Below, in pieces: positions 27,456-37,046 of a stretch of DNA of 64,000 bases. Source of the stretch: Bacteroidota bacterium (GTDB lineage Bacteria > Bacteroidota > Rhodothermia > Rhodothermales > UBA10348). Under the pieces are notes generated by a model that saw only the letters and a program-made list of their open reading frames with translations, searched no databases and was not told the origin of the DNA. The translations under genes and the position numbers were made by a program. The stretch lies in contig JAQBZH010000002.1 in the NCBI GenBank assembly GCA_027622005.1, positions 104,074 to 168,073 on the forward strand. Reading direction: 5' to 3'. Every line of letters starts with the position of its first letter. Positions within the stretch are counted from its first letter, which is position 1.

Positions 27456-28009
27456 CCGGACGTGATGTCAGTGGCCTGTTTCGTCATTCGGTAGGCGCCT
27501 ATAACCGCGCCGTCGGGAAGGGGGATATCCACGCGCTCTTGTTGGGCATAGCCTTGTTTTAGGTAAAAATCGACTCCACTCAGGGTTGCGACCAATTCCA
27601 TTTTGGCAAAACCCGCCACCCGAGCAGCCTGTTCGCACGCCCGGATGATCCTTTGGCCAATATTCCTCCGGGCCCATTCAGGGTGGACATACATGGCTCG
27701 GATGATGGCAGGGTCTTTGAGTGGGTCTCGAAAGGCGGCGTTTCTAACATCGGTTGCTTGGTCGCCTCCAAAAGGAGTAAGTCGATAACTCCATCCTCCT
27801 GAGCCGACCACTTTTTGGTCTACAACGGCCACAAAATAGGTACCATCCCGGATCATGGTCGAATCAACGCCAAACAAGTGAATTAGAGAGCTTTCGACTT
27901 CTTTTGGGTTGTAATACTTGCCTCCAAGAACACGGATTGACGCCTCTATGAGCCGTTGAATGTCCGGCGCGTCCTCTTCGAGGGCGCGCCGAAAGAGAAC
28001 ATCATCCAT
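27452..28009 (-). CDS. GNAT family N-acetyltransferase
   Basis: The ATG at 28007-28009 is preferred to an upstream TTG, giving 185 residues. The protein has a complete GNAT core: N-terminal FRRALEEDAPDIQRLIEAS, beta4 strand IIRAMYVHPEWARRNIGQRII (split here between strand and acetyl-CoA loop), helix ACEQAARVAGF, and the VDFYLKQGYAQQER segment. The substrate is unknown. It lies 54 bases downstream of the AbgT-family transporter and may be read through from it. Confidence 0.85.
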   Translation of the reverse strand: MDDVLFRRALEEDAPDIQRLIEASIRVLGGKYYNPKEVESSLIHLFGVDSTMIRDGTYFVAVVDQKVVGSGGWSYRLTPFGGDQATDVRNAAFRDPLKDPAIIRAMYVHPEWARRNIGQRIIRACEQAARVAGFAKMELVATLSGVDFYLKQGYAQQERVDIPLPDGAVIGAYRMTKQATDITSG

Positions 28010-28063
28010 ATCTGGTGGGGTATCGGTCAACTTGGAACTCCCAATTTCGAAGGCAGGCTTCGA

Positions 28064-29620
28064 TTACATGGCTGGGTAGACGTACGATGCGCCTAGTCCC
28101 AGAGGAATTCCAAGCCACCAATACAACAGTAAAAACAGCGTCCAGACAACGATAAACGTAACGCTATAAGGCAACATGATGGATGTTAGCGTACCGATCC
28201 CCGTCTTTTTGACGTAGCGCTGACAATAGACCACAACGAGAGGGAAATACGGCATCAACGGAGTGATGATGTTGGAGGAAGAGTCCCCGACACGATAGGC
28301 AGCTTGTGTCAGCTCCGGCGAAATACCAACCTGCATTAACATGGGAACGAAAATGGGCGCTAATAAGGCCCATTTGGCCGATGCCGAGCCGACAAACAGG
28401 TTCACGAAAGCCGTCAATAAAATGATTCCAATAATGGTCACGCCGCCAGGGAAAGCCAAGGCTTTCAGGAGGGATGCGCCCTTGAGTGCAAGCAATGCCC
28501 CTAAGTTTGACTGACCAAATGCGTACACAAAAAGCGAACAGAAAAAGGCCATTACGATATAGTAAGACATCCCATTCATCGATTTTGTCATGGCATCGAC
28601 CATGTCTTTCGATGAGCTAAATTTTCCTACAATGTATCCGTAAACCACGCCCGGAATTAAAAATAGCAGGAATATGAGCGGAACGATTGACTGCATGATG
28701 GGCGCCGAAAACGAGTTCAGCGAGCCATTTGCATCCCGAAACGGTGAATTCGCGGGAAGCATGGTAGCAGCCAGACCCACAATGCCAACTACCATAACGA
28801 TGGTAGCCCACCAAAACGCCTTTCGTTCAGTAGCGGAAACGGTACCCATGTCCGTTTTTTCTGAATTGGCGTCAACGGGCGCCGTACGATTGAGGCGTGG
28901 TTCTACAATTTTATCAGTAATGAACCAACCTAACGAAATGATCAAAATGCTCGAAATCGAAGTGAAGAAATAGTTGCCCAATGGGTTGACCAGTACCGCC
29001 GCATCAATAATTTGAGCGGCAGGTTGGGTAAATCCTTGCAAAAGCGGATCAAGAGCACCGGGCAAAGGGTTGGCGCTAAAACCTCCCGAAACCCCGGCAA
29101 ATGCGGCCGCTATCCCTGCAACCGGATGTCTCCCAACGGCATAGAATATGATACCACCCAAGGGAATGACCAACACGTACCCAGCATCAATGGCGCTATG
29201 ACTCAGAAGTCCAACCAATATGACCATAGGCGTCATGAGTGCTTTCGGAGTCCAACCCAGCATCATTTTAATGCTGGTGTTAAAATACCCAGCTTCGTCC
29301 GCAACACCGACACCCAACATGGCCACAAGTACAACTCCTAGAGGGGCAAAACTGGTAAAAATGGTCACCATCTGCGAAAGAAACGTGGTGAAGGCCGTAC
29401 CACTCAGGAGATTGACTACTTGAATGGGACTACCAGAACGCGGATCGATATCGGCGAATGACATCCCGGACATCAACAGAGATAACACCCAAACGACAAC
29501 CATGGATATTAAAAACAACATCGATGGGTCCGGCAGTTTGTTACCAACAACCTCGATACCGTTTAGCCAGCGATTGACCCAGCCACGTTCTGATTCGGTC
29601 TCGTTTTGAATAGTTTTCAT
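28064..29620 (-). CDS. AbgT family transporter
   Basis: Beginning at the ATG at 29618-29620, the 518-residue protein has about a dozen hydrophobic segments and the family landmarks NGIEVVGNKLPDPSMLF near the N terminus, AGVSGGFSANPLPGALDPL, and GSASAKWALLAPIFVPML with VGDSSSNIITPLMPYFPL near the C terminus. AbgT proteins move p-aminobenzoyl-glutamate or, in some members, export sulfonamides, and they are proton or sodium driven. The direction and substrate are not evident here. An upstream extension of 19 codons is rejected because the ATG chosen gives the normal cytoplasmic N terminus. Confidence 0.9.
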   Translation of the reverse strand: MKTIQNETESERGWVNRWLNGIEVVGNKLPDPSMLFLISMVVVWVLSLLMSGMSFADIDPRSGSPIQVVNLLSGTAFTTFLSQMVTIFTSFAPLGVVLVAMLGVGVADEAGYFNTSIKMMLGWTPKALMTPMVILVGLLSHSAIDAGYVLVIPLGGIIFYAVGRHPVAGIAAAFAGVSGGFSANPLPGALDPLLQGFTQPAAQIIDAAVLVNPLGNYFFTSISSILIISLGWFITDKIVEPRLNRTAPVDANSEKTDMGTVSATERKAFWWATIVMVVGIVGLAATMLPANSPFRDANGSLNSFSAPIMQSIVPLIFLLFLIPGVVYGYIVGKFSSSKDMVDAMTKSMNGMSYYIVMAFFCSLFVYAFGQSNLGALLALKGASLLKALAFPGGVTIIGIILLTAFVNLFVGSASAKWALLAPIFVPMLMQVGISPELTQAAYRVGDSSSNIITPLMPYFPLVVVYCQRYVKKTGIGTLTSIMLPYSVTFIVVWTLFLLLYWWLGIPLGLGASYVYPAM

Positions 29621-29752
29621 GCGCTCGTGCCTAAGAGTTTTTATGATGATCGGGTGAAGGTAAGGAGGTAAAGGCAAAAAGAAACCTCAGTGTCAACTTT
29701 TCGTCTGCGTTGTAGTACTTTACGTATCTGATTAATCTCTAAAATTAATACC

Positions 29753-30160
29753 ATGGGACAGGAGCATTCACGTCGCAGTTTTCTTACCCTGGCACTGGCC
29801 GGATTCGGTATTTCTTTGATTCCTAACAGGCTGTTTGCAGGATCTGTTCATTCTGAACCCCGAAAAGGAATTGATGCTTCCTTGGTGCTTCCGGACGAAA
29901 AAGTGGCCAAATATGGCAAGCCAGTTCGGGAAGTTTTCAACATGATCCGGGAAATCCCTGAAGTCGCTGATGGGATAGGTTGCTATTGTGGTTGCCACAC
30001 GCGAGATGGGTATCGATCCCTCTTAACCTGCTTTCATGAAGGGGGTCGCGGAATTGGATGCCCCATTTGTCAAGGGGAAGCAAAATTGGCCTACAGAAGA
30101 CACAAGGAAGGTCAGTCGCTAGATCAGATACGTCGCGCCATTGATGCTCGCTTTGGTTGA
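29753..30160 (+). CDS. Tat-exported CYCGC-motif protein
   Basis: The 135-residue product has a twin-arginine signal (HSRRSFLTLALAGFGISL). A mature domain follows with GCYCGCHTRDGYRS, a further Cys in LLTCFHEGG and a C-P-I-C pair, and the QSLDQIRRAIDARFG tail. This cysteine pattern is that of the PCYCGC family. The cysteines could bind a metal, but the role is unknown. Thirteen bases separate it from the DUF2911 gene, suggesting an operon. Confidence 0.8.
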   Translation: MGQEHSRRSFLTLALAGFGISLIPNRLFAGSVHSEPRKGIDASLVLPDEKVAKYGKPVREVFNMIREIPEVADGIGCYCGCHTRDGYRSLLTCFHEGGRGIGCPICQGEAKLAYRRHKEGQSLDQIRRAIDARFG

Positions 30161-30173
30161 TTCAATTTTATAA

Positions 30174-30821
30174 ATGAGATTTAGAAATATGCGTTTCGCA
30201 TTCTTGTTGGTCATTTTTGGCTTCCTGTGCTTTAATGACAGTTCTGCCCAAGTTAGTATGAGTCCGCGCGGCACTATTTCGCAGGTCATAGATGGTACTA
30301 CGATCACGGTCGATTATTCGCGCCCTCGGCTACGAGATCGAAAAAACCTGTTTGGTGGCCAAATATTCTGGGGCCATATTTGGACGCCCGGTGCGGACGA
30401 AGCGACAACTATAGAATTTGACAAAGACATCAAAATTGAAGATGTCGATCTACCTGCAGGAAAATATTCCATGTGGATGGTCCACAAGAAAGGGGATTGG
30501 GAGGTCATCTTGGATCCCAATTGGGACCAATTTCATTTGCCAGAGCCTAAGCGCCCTGACAACGGATACTTTTTCTGGGTAACTCCGGACACCATGGCCA
30601 CGCCGAAAGAGACGCTCACATTCGATTTTTCCCGTCTCGAAAATTTTGGTGCCGACCTCCAAATGCATTTTGATACTCGGCTAGTGACCATGAATATCAA
30701 AGTGAAGCCGAGTGTTGACCTTATAGTTCGCGAAGAGGTTGCCAAACCTTATTTACACACTTTCAACGCTACGATGCTCGTCACAGAATGGAATAAAGAG
30801 AGCAATACGACTTCCAGATGA
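30174..30821 (+). CDS. DUF2911 protein, N-terminal part of a frameshifted gene
   Basis: The 215-residue frame has a signal peptide (FAFLLVIFGFLCFNDSSAQ) and a full DUF2911 domain (DYSRPRLRDRKNLFGG, WTPGADEATTIEF, DLPAGKYSMWM). After PYLHTFNATMLVTEWNKE it quickly runs to a stop. The overlapping next frame supplies exactly the kind of C-terminal beta domain that larger DUF2911 homologues carry. One extra A in the AAA at 30795-30797 would join the two. It probably represents one protein of about 298 residues, interrupted by a one-base deletion or a sequencing error. Confidence 0.75.
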   Translation: MRFRNMRFAFLLVIFGFLCFNDSSAQVSMSPRGTISQVIDGTTITVDYSRPRLRDRKNLFGGQIFWGHIWTPGADEATTIEFDKDIKIEDVDLPAGKYSMWMVHKKGDWEVILDPNWDQFHLPEPKRPDNGYFFWVTPDTMATPKETLTFDFSRLENFGADLQMHFDTRLVTMNIKVKPSVDLIVREEVAKPYLHTFNATMLVTEWNKESNTTSR

Positions 30822-31069
30822 CTTTTGAATATTCCGAAGGCAAGTTGTCGAGTAATATAAAGTGGAGTAAAGATGGGGAGGGTTCGCCAACTCGATTTCT
30901 GAAGAAGTCTGATCAAATCCTCTATATGGCGTTTTTTGAAGATGATGAACTCTTGTCTACCAGTAATGAATTCTTTGAATTTGAATTAGATAGTTCTGGT
31001 GAAATCACTTCGTTTGAATGGAGGTCACTCGAGGACGAGTTGATGATGCGTGGTTCACGAGCTAACTAA
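30818..31069 (+). CDS. C-terminal part of the frameshifted DUF2911 protein
   Basis: An 83-residue frame beginning MTFEYSEGKLSS and ending LMMRGSRAN. It overlaps the preceding gene by four bases (ATGA). It has no signal peptide and no good ribosome-binding site. In-frame codons just upstream of its ATG (REQYDFQ) continue the alignment toward the preceding protein. The sequence fits the second beta domain of long DUF2911 proteins, whose members end in similar ARG-type tails. Translational coupling as a separate subunit is possible but less likely than a frameshift. Confidence 0.6.
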   Translation: MTFEYSEGKLSSNIKWSKDGEGSPTRFLKKSDQILYMAFFEDDELLSTSNEFFEFELDSSGEITSFEWRSLEDELMMRGSRAN

Positions 31070-31115
31070 GTCTTTTTCACCTTTTGATAACGCAGTTTTT
31101 CTGTTTCTCGATTAA

Positions 31116-33509
31116 ATGTCACCAAAACCTATGTCTCGCACTTTCTCAATTCTGCTTTTGTTAGCTTTTTTGGCCTTTCCGGCAACTGCCCAGACGGCTT
31201 ATAGCCCAAATCAATCTGGATTGGGCTTCGGGGGCACCGTTTCTGCGTCAGGAAACGAAATTGTGGTTGGTACGGCCTCGCTTGGGTGGCCACGAGGTGA
31301 CGAGCCAGCAGGAGCCGCGTATGTATTTCGAAAAGGAACGGATGGCTCTTGGACCGAGATTGCCACTTTACGGGCTTCTGATGGCCGAATTGGAGATGAT
31401 TTTGGCAAGACCGTGTTCATGAAGGGCAACACGATCGTGGTTGGCGCTCCGGGCGTGAAAGCGGCATATGTTTTCGAGAAAGAAGCTAATGGAAATTGGA
31501 AGGATGCAGGCAAATTAGCCCCCAAACAACTCCAGGAAGGTTATGAATTCGGTGGGGCCTATGCTCGCGCTGGTAATCGAACCGGAAATATTGCCATAGC
31601 AGGCGCGCAGGTTATTGTTACTTCCTACAATTCGACTTCCAAGATGGGTTTGGCCCATGTTTTCGGTCGCAAAGGAGGTCAATGGGTTGAAACGGATGTG
31701 TTTTCGGCATTTACGGCCAAAGAAGGAGATGGCTATGCTATGACCATTGCCGCCAATGATGCGAACGTTTTTGTAGCTGCTCCCGGATCTAATGACGGTA
31801 AAGGTCAGGTCTTCGTATTTATGGACCACGGACAATGGGTGCAAATGGGATCCCTAACGGTCAGTGCGGAAGGAAGCTCTTCACTTGGTGCTTCGATGGC
31901 TGTTTCAGAAGGAAAGGTCTACGTTGGAGCTCCTAACTATATGACTAAAGGGGCGGTCTTGATTTACGAAATGCAACCTACAGGCTTATACGGTCAAGTA
32001 GGGATCATTGAAGCTCCGGTGGCAGCTGAAGGTGAACCGCGAATTGTTGGGTTCGGAATTGGAGTGGCAGCGTCCGGTCAAAACATTCTCATTAGTGCTC
32101 GAGGAGCAGCTTTTGCTTATCGAATTGGAACGGACGGATATGTCAAAATTGAAGCGCCGGACCAGCGGTCAAATCCTGGATTTGGTTCGGGGATTGCGGT
32201 AAGCGGAGATATTTCGGTGATTGGATCGGCCAGCGCCGATGCTGAGGCAGGAATTGCCACCGTTTTTGAACGATCCAATAGCGGAAACTGGAACGTTACC
32301 GGTACACTTGCCAGCAAAATCGTCCGGTTGGAGTCCCATGCTGGAGACAAAATTGAGTGTAAAGACGGCAAATCGCGCGAGTTTTCGTGTGATAACGTCG
32401 ACCTCGTTTCTTTTATGAATGTGGATGATCTCTCGACCGAAAGAGGGGTTGGAATGACCGATATTTGGGGATGGGAAGATCCTGAAACGGGTAAAGAATG
32501 GGTTATTATCGGCCGGACCGAAGGGGTTTCTTTCGTTGATATCAGTGATCCTAGTCACCCCGTTTGGGTTGGCGAAATGTTGAAAACAGCGACATCTCCA
32601 GGAAGCACGTGGAGAGATGTCAAAGTGTATAAAAACCATGCCTTTGTGGTTGCAGACGGAGCCGAAGCGCATGGGCTTCAAATATTTGATCTAACCCAGC
32701 TAAGAGACGCTAAGCCGGAGGACATGCCCATTACGTATCCTGAAACGGCTCGTTACATGGGTACCAACAGCACTCATAATATCGTAATTAACGAAGAAAC
32801 AGGGTTTGCGTACGCCGTTGGAAATCGGTCAGGTGGTGAAACGTGCGGCGGACAACTTCACATTATCAATATTCAGGACCCCGCAAATCCAACCTTTGCT
32901 GGTTGTTTTTCCAATGAAAATGCGAGTGGTGCACACGATTCGCAGTGTGTGATTTATCATGGAGATGACGTGGACTATAAGGGACACGAGATATGCCTGA
33001 CTTCCAGCGGCAATATGTTCGTGATTGCTGATGTGACGGACAAAAGCAATACGATTACGTTAGCGGCCACCTCGTATCCAAACCAGGCCTATACCCATCA
33101 AGGATGGCTAACGGATGATCACAATTACTTCTACATGAATGACGAATTGGACGAACTGAATGGACTCGTAGACAAAACGAGAACCCTTATTTGGGATACG
33201 AGAGATCTTGAAGATCCAATTCTAATGAAGGAGTTCTTACACGATAATGCCGCCAGTGATCATAATTTGTACGTACGCGGCAATTACATGTATCAATCGA
33301 ACTACCAGGCCGGGATTCGCATTTTGGACATTTCCGACCCTGAAAATCCGGTCGCCATCGGTCATTTTGATACGGTACCGTTCGGGGAAGATGAAGCTGG
33401 ATTTGGTGGCTCGTGGAGCAATTATCCTTATTTCAAAAGTGGGATCATTGCCGTTAGCAGCCGCGGCGAGGGCCTGTTTTTGATTCGAAAAAAGGAAGTA
33501 GATATTTAG
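31116..33509 (+). CDS. Choice-of-anchor B family beta-propeller protein
   Basis: The 797-residue exported protein has a signal peptide ending FPATAQ. The N-terminal half has FG-GAP/integrin-like repeats (for example GDEPAGAAYVF, GDDFGKTVF, GASMAVSEGKVYVGAP). The second half has LVIVD-type repeats (VSFVDISDPSHPVWVGE, LHIINIQDPANPTFAG, IRILDISDPENPVAIG), the mark of choice-of-anchor B proteins. These are surface propellers without known catalysis. Unlike many relatives it lacks a T9SS sorting domain at its end. It follows the DUF2911 gene by 46 bases. Confidence 0.85.
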   Translation: MSPKPMSRTFSILLLLAFLAFPATAQTAYSPNQSGLGFGGTVSASGNEIVVGTASLGWPRGDEPAGAAYVFRKGTDGSWTEIATLRASDGRIGDDFGKTVFMKGNTIVVGAPGVKAAYVFEKEANGNWKDAGKLAPKQLQEGYEFGGAYARAGNRTGNIAIAGAQVIVTSYNSTSKMGLAHVFGRKGGQWVETDVFSAFTAKEGDGYAMTIAANDANVFVAAPGSNDGKGQVFVFMDHGQWVQMGSLTVSAEGSSSLGASMAVSEGKVYVGAPNYMTKGAVLIYEMQPTGLYGQVGIIEAPVAAEGEPRIVGFGIGVAASGQNILISARGAAFAYRIGTDGYVKIEAPDQRSNPGFGSGIAVSGDISVIGSASADAEAGIATVFERSNSGNWNVTGTLASKIVRLESHAGDKIECKDGKSREFSCDNVDLVSFMNVDDLSTERGVGMTDIWGWEDPETGKEWVIIGRTEGVSFVDISDPSHPVWVGEMLKTATSPGSTWRDVKVYKNHAFVVADGAEAHGLQIFDLTQLRDAKPEDMPITYPETARYMGTNSTHNIVINEETGFAYAVGNRSGGETCGGQLHIINIQDPANPTFAGCFSNENASGAHDSQCVIYHGDDVDYKGHEICLTSSGNMFVIADVTDKSNTITLAATSYPNQAYTHQGWLTDDHNYFYMNDELDELNGLVDKTRTLIWDTRDLEDPILMKEFLHDNAASDHNLYVRGNYMYQSNYQAGIRILDISDPENPVAIGHFDTVPFGEDEAGFGGSWSNYPYFKSGIIAVSSRGEGLFLIRKKEVDI

Positions 33510-33531
33510 GGGGGGCCAAAATCGGGCTCGG

Positions 33532-34221
33532 TTACTCCGAAATGGCCGTAATAGGTGTTAAGACCAAGCTGGAGAATTCTACTTCTGATCCCTCGGCTTG
33601 AACCGCGATCTGGCCAGATTGAGCGGTGGCACCGGTTCCGTGATTGACGAGGTCGCCATTCATCCAGACCTTGATTTGATCACCAACGGCCTCAACGATC
33701 ATGGTATTCCATTCGCCAACGGGGCTTTCGGAGCCATCTGTCAGATTTAAAATGCGCCGTTTTTTACCTTCCGTAATGCCCCATTCCTCTTCAGGTCCAC
33801 GGCGCTCGATCATATCGGGTACGGTTATGTCTTCGACAATCACCCAGAAATCGCCGGCATTTTCCGTCATCATCTGGACCTCGATGGATTTCGGAAACAT
33901 GGCATACAGGGCCCTGGGGGTAGAAGCATGGATCAGAACACCGCAATTTCCCGGCGTTCCCGTAAAACGATAGGTGACTTCCAGGCGATAATTCGAATAG
34001 ACCGCATCGGTAATGAGGTGCCCTTCAGGCGTCCCCAAGCTTACCAAATGGCCATCGCGAACGATAAATGGATTGATGGCTGTAGCGACAGAATCCATTT
34101 CCGGCACATCGACGTGCCATCCCGACAGGTCGGTCCCATTAAACAAAGAGATCGAAGCGGGCTCGGACGTGCATCCAATGAAACCAAAGGTGACGACAGC
34201 TACCAGGAATTGAAATTTCAT
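33532..34221 (-). CDS. DUF1080 (3-keto-disaccharide hydrolase-like) lipoprotein
   Basis: With the ATG at 34219-34221, the 229-residue protein has a lipobox at GFIGC and a single concanavalin-like DUF1080 domain. It shows SLFNGTDLSGWHV at the start, NYRLEVTYRFTG, GNCGVLIHAS, EVQMMTENAGDFWV and the late GEWNTMIVEAVGD and IAVQAEGSEVEFSSL motifs. Characterised relatives hydrolyse 3-keto-glycosides. Many DUF1080 proteins remain unassigned. It starts 11 bases after the stop of the proline-racemase-family gene, so both are likely one transcript. Confidence 0.85.
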   Translation of the reverse strand: MKFQFLVAVVTFGFIGCTSEPASISLFNGTDLSGWHVDVPEMDSVATAINPFIVRDGHLVSLGTPEGHLITDAVYSNYRLEVTYRFTGTPGNCGVLIHASTPRALYAMFPKSIEVQMMTENAGDFWVIVEDITVPDMIERRGPEEEWGITEGKKRRILNLTDGSESPVGEWNTMIVEAVGDQIKVWMNGDLVNHGTGATAQSGQIAVQAEGSEVEFSSLVLTPITAISE

Positions 34222-34232
34222 GAGGTTGATCG

Positions 34233-35270
34233 CTAAAAAGGGTTCAAGTTCGGCCAAGTATCGGAGAGTCGATATCCTTCTGGCCATGGATCAGTCGGGT
34301 CAAGCATATGTTGGTGAGTTCCAGTTATCCAAGCCCGGCCCATAATTGTCGGAATAATAGCAGGAATTCCACCTACGGTTGTCAAACTTTCAATATTACA
34401 TTCAAATTCGGAGCCGATAATGGAGCGCGCTAAATACGTGTCCCCGGCCGACATGTGTCCTTGGGCGTGCAAGAGGGCCATTCTGGCGGAGCATCCCGTT
34501 CCCGTAGGTGATCGATCAATTTTGCCCGGACGGATAGCCACGGCATTGGCACCCATCAATATGGAGCCCTGACGCGTCAAGGGCCCGGCAAATTGACAAA
34601 ACGAAATGTGATCCCAGTCAGGGTTTTCTGGGTGATGAAAACCGAGTTGTGCATTCGCCGCAGCCACAATGCGCATCCCCGTTCGAGCCAAATCTTCGGC
34701 TTCGTCAGGTGAAATTCGGAATCCGAGAGCTTCAGCATCTACAATGACAAAGCTGTCGCCACCGTAGGCCGTATCGACCCGTAGCGTGCCAAGGCCTTCC
34801 ACCTCAATCTGTGCACCCAACTTACCTACAAAGGAAGGCAAATTGGTGATTCTGACCTTTTCCGCCTTTCCATCTTTACAGAACGCCTGGACCTTAACCA
34901 GCCCTCCCGGAGCTTCGAGAACCAAGTGAGTCTCCGGTTCAGTCATGGGCAGAATGCCCGTTTCTAGCAGTACTGTAGCCACACAGATCGAATTTGAGCC
35001 CGACATAGGGGGCGTATCCTGGGGCTCCATAATAATCCAGCCCATCTGCGCGGCCGGGTTGATTGGCGGTACCAAGAGGTTCACGTGTCGAAATACGCCA
35101 CCGCGGGGTTCATTGAGCACAAAATTGCGAAGCGATTCATCTTGGGCAATGAATGTGCGCTGGTCCCAAATGGTTTGTCCTGGAGGTGGAGGCACACCGC
35201 CCACAATTACATCTCCGACTTCCCCTTCGGCGTGACAGCTAACAACGTGAACGACCTTACTACTTCTCAT
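34233..35270 (-). CDS. Proline racemase family protein with Ser/Thr active-site pair
   Basis: This 345-residue cytoplasmic protein has the full proline racemase/hydroxyproline epimerase fold ([38 protein letters not shown]). Epimerases use two cysteines. Here the first position is Ser90 in MSGSN and the second is Thr256 in [11 protein letters not shown] Thr in the second position is characteristic of trans-3-hydroxy-L-proline dehydratases, which normally keep a Cys in the first. So it is unlikely to be a racemase; dehydratase or an unknown reaction is more plausible. It is followed closely by the DUF1080 gene. Confidence 0.85.
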   Translation of the reverse strand: MRSSKVVHVVSCHAEGEVGDVIVGGVPPPPGQTIWDQRTFIAQDESLRNFVLNEPRGGVFRHVNLLVPPINPAAQMGWIIMEPQDTPPMSGSNSICVATVLLETGILPMTEPETHLVLEAPGGLVKVQAFCKDGKAEKVRITNLPSFVGKLGAQIEVEGLGTLRVDTAYGGDSFVIVDAEALGFRISPDEAEDLARTGMRIVAAANAQLGFHHPENPDWDHISFCQFAGPLTRQGSILMGANAVAIRPGKIDRSPTGTGCSARMALLHAQGHMSAGDTYLARSIIGSEFECNIESLTTVGGIPAIIPTIMGRAWITGTHQHMLDPTDPWPEGYRLSDTWPNLNPF

Positions 35271-35413
35271 ATCAATGTGTTCGGGTCAATGCGAATGGGC
35301 GCGAGAATAAACGCTTAGAATAAATATTCGTCGTGGGATCAAACGTGCTTTTTAGTTGCGCGTCCGGCTTCGTATCGTAAGATATTTGATTCCAGCACCA
35401 ATATCCCACAACA

Positions 35414-36958
35414 ATGAGATCAAAGCTCAGCTATTATCTACCCCTTTTTATATGCGCGCTGGGATTGTCCTCTTGCAAGGACCCACAACCTGAGGTTGTT
35501 CGCCCACCCAATATCCTATTGATATCCGTCGACGACCTGAATAATTGGATAGAACCGCTCGGCGGACATCCGCAGACGCAAACGCCTAATCTAGCATCCT
35601 TTGCTAAGGAGGCAGTCACTTTTCGACATGCTTACACGGTTTCCCCCTCGTGCAACCCTTCCCGCACGGCCATGATGACAGGGCGGATGCCCTGGGAAAC
35701 GGGCCTTTACGTTAATCCTCAAATTTGGAGGCACGTTATTGGCGATGAAGTCGTAATGCCGGAATATTTTAGGGAGGCTGGTTACTTCTCGGCGGCGGCA
35801 GGAAAAATTTATCACGCGACACAGCCTGACCCACGATCTTGGGATGAAAACTTTCCTGATCGGATTAGGCAATTACCGGACTACTATCTCCCCGTCAAGG
35901 ACCCCACAACAGGAGCCAAGCGATTTGCTTTAACCGACAACGAAATTCGCGAAGACAATCCCGATGGCGTAACCATGGTTATGCCGCCCTTTAAAGGAAG
36001 CTACATTGCCTTTGATTTTGCACCGCTTTCCGTCGAAACTGAACAAACCGGCGACTATTCCTCTGTTCAGTGGATATCAGAGCAGCTAAAAAAGAAACAC
36101 GATAAGCCATTTTTCTTGGCAGCAGGCCTCTATCGACCACACCTTCCATGGTACGTCCCCCAAAAATACTTTGACAAGTTTCCCTTGGAAGATGTGCAAT
36201 TGCCCGTTGTTTTGGAGAATGATCTGGATGATGTACCCGAAATGGGGCAGCGAGTGGCTCGAAACCGATACCATGAGAATGTTTTAGAAGCAGGACTATG
36301 GAAAAACGCGGTGCAGGGATATCTCGCGTCTATTAACTACGCTGACGAGCTGGTCGGGAAATTGCTTCAAGACCTCGCAGCCAGTGAATACGCAGACAAC
36401 ACTATCGTTGTCATTTTTTCGGACCATGGATGGCAATTAGGTGAAAAAGAGCACTGGCGAAAGTTTTCGCTTTGGGAGGATGTTCTGAACTCGGTACTCA
36501 TGATAAAAGTACCTCCTGGAATCCCAGGGCTTCCCTCCGGTAGTTTCGTAGGCGGTGTAAGCGATGGTAATGTCTCGTTGGTGGATGTCTTTCCAACGCT
36601 TACTGAGCTTACAGGGATGCCGTCCAAGCCAAACATCTCCGGTCGAAGTCTTATTCCGCTTTTGCAAAATCCAAACGCAGACTGGAATCATCCGGTCGTG
36701 TCTGTTTTGGATGATGATAAATACTCGGTCATGTATCAGGGTTGGCATTATATCCAATATGGGGGTATTGAAGAGGAGCTATATAACCTCAGGGAAGACC
36801 CCAACGAATGGGCGAATCGCGCAAATGACGCCACTTTAGCCTCGAAAAAGGCGGAACTGGCGGCTTTCATCCCAACGGTCCGCAAGCCACTAGTAAAGAC
36901 GGATGGTCTTCGGTGGGAAGACGTGTTGAGCGGGAAAGTCAGTTTTGAAAAGAAATAA
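35414..36958 (+). CDS. Sulfatase, iduronate-2-sulfatase-like lipoprotein
   Basis: The 514-residue product has a lipobox at LSSC (Cys21), then NILLISVDDLNNW with the metal-binding Asp pair (about 40-41). The formylglycine motif CNPSRTAMMTG has Cys80. FFLAAGLYRPHLPW and IFSDHGWQLGEKEHW are the conserved segments of the iduronate-2-sulfatase-like group. It removes sulfate from sugar or other esters at the cell envelope. It needs formylglycine maturation supplied elsewhere. A strong terminator lies just downstream. Confidence 0.9.
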   Translation: MRSKLSYYLPLFICALGLSSCKDPQPEVVRPPNILLISVDDLNNWIEPLGGHPQTQTPNLASFAKEAVTFRHAYTVSPSCNPSRTAMMTGRMPWETGLYVNPQIWRHVIGDEVVMPEYFREAGYFSAAAGKIYHATQPDPRSWDENFPDRIRQLPDYYLPVKDPTTGAKRFALTDNEIREDNPDGVTMVMPPFKGSYIAFDFAPLSVETEQTGDYSSVQWISEQLKKKHDKPFFLAAGLYRPHLPWYVPQKYFDKFPLEDVQLPVVLENDLDDVPEMGQRVARNRYHENVLEAGLWKNAVQGYLASINYADELVGKLLQDLAASEYADNTIVVIFSDHGWQLGEKEHWRKFSLWEDVLNSVLMIKVPPGIPGLPSGSFVGGVSDGNVSLVDVFPTLTELTGMPSKPNISGRSLIPLLQNPNADWNHPVVSVLDDDKYSVMYQGWHYIQYGGIEEELYNLREDPNEWANRANDATLASKKAELAAFIPTVRKPLVKTDGLRWEDVLSGKVSFEKK

Positions 36959-36985
36959 TCGAGGGTCTATATCAGCTAAAATGAA

Positions 36986-37019
36986 AGAGGGGCGCCAGAA
37001 CAAGTTCTGGCGCCCCTCT
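36986..37019. terminator. Intrinsic terminator
   Basis: A 16-bp perfect stem (36986-37001 with 37004-37019) closed by a two-base AA gap, in practice a CAAG-type tetraloop, is followed by TTTTT on the plus strand. It lies 27 bases after the sulfatase stop and 27 bases before the convergent peptidase stop. The upstream AAAATGAA gives only a weak U-tract for the minus direction. Confidence 0.9.
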
Positions 37020-37046
37020 TTTTCTACGCAAAGTGCGAAATAGCTT

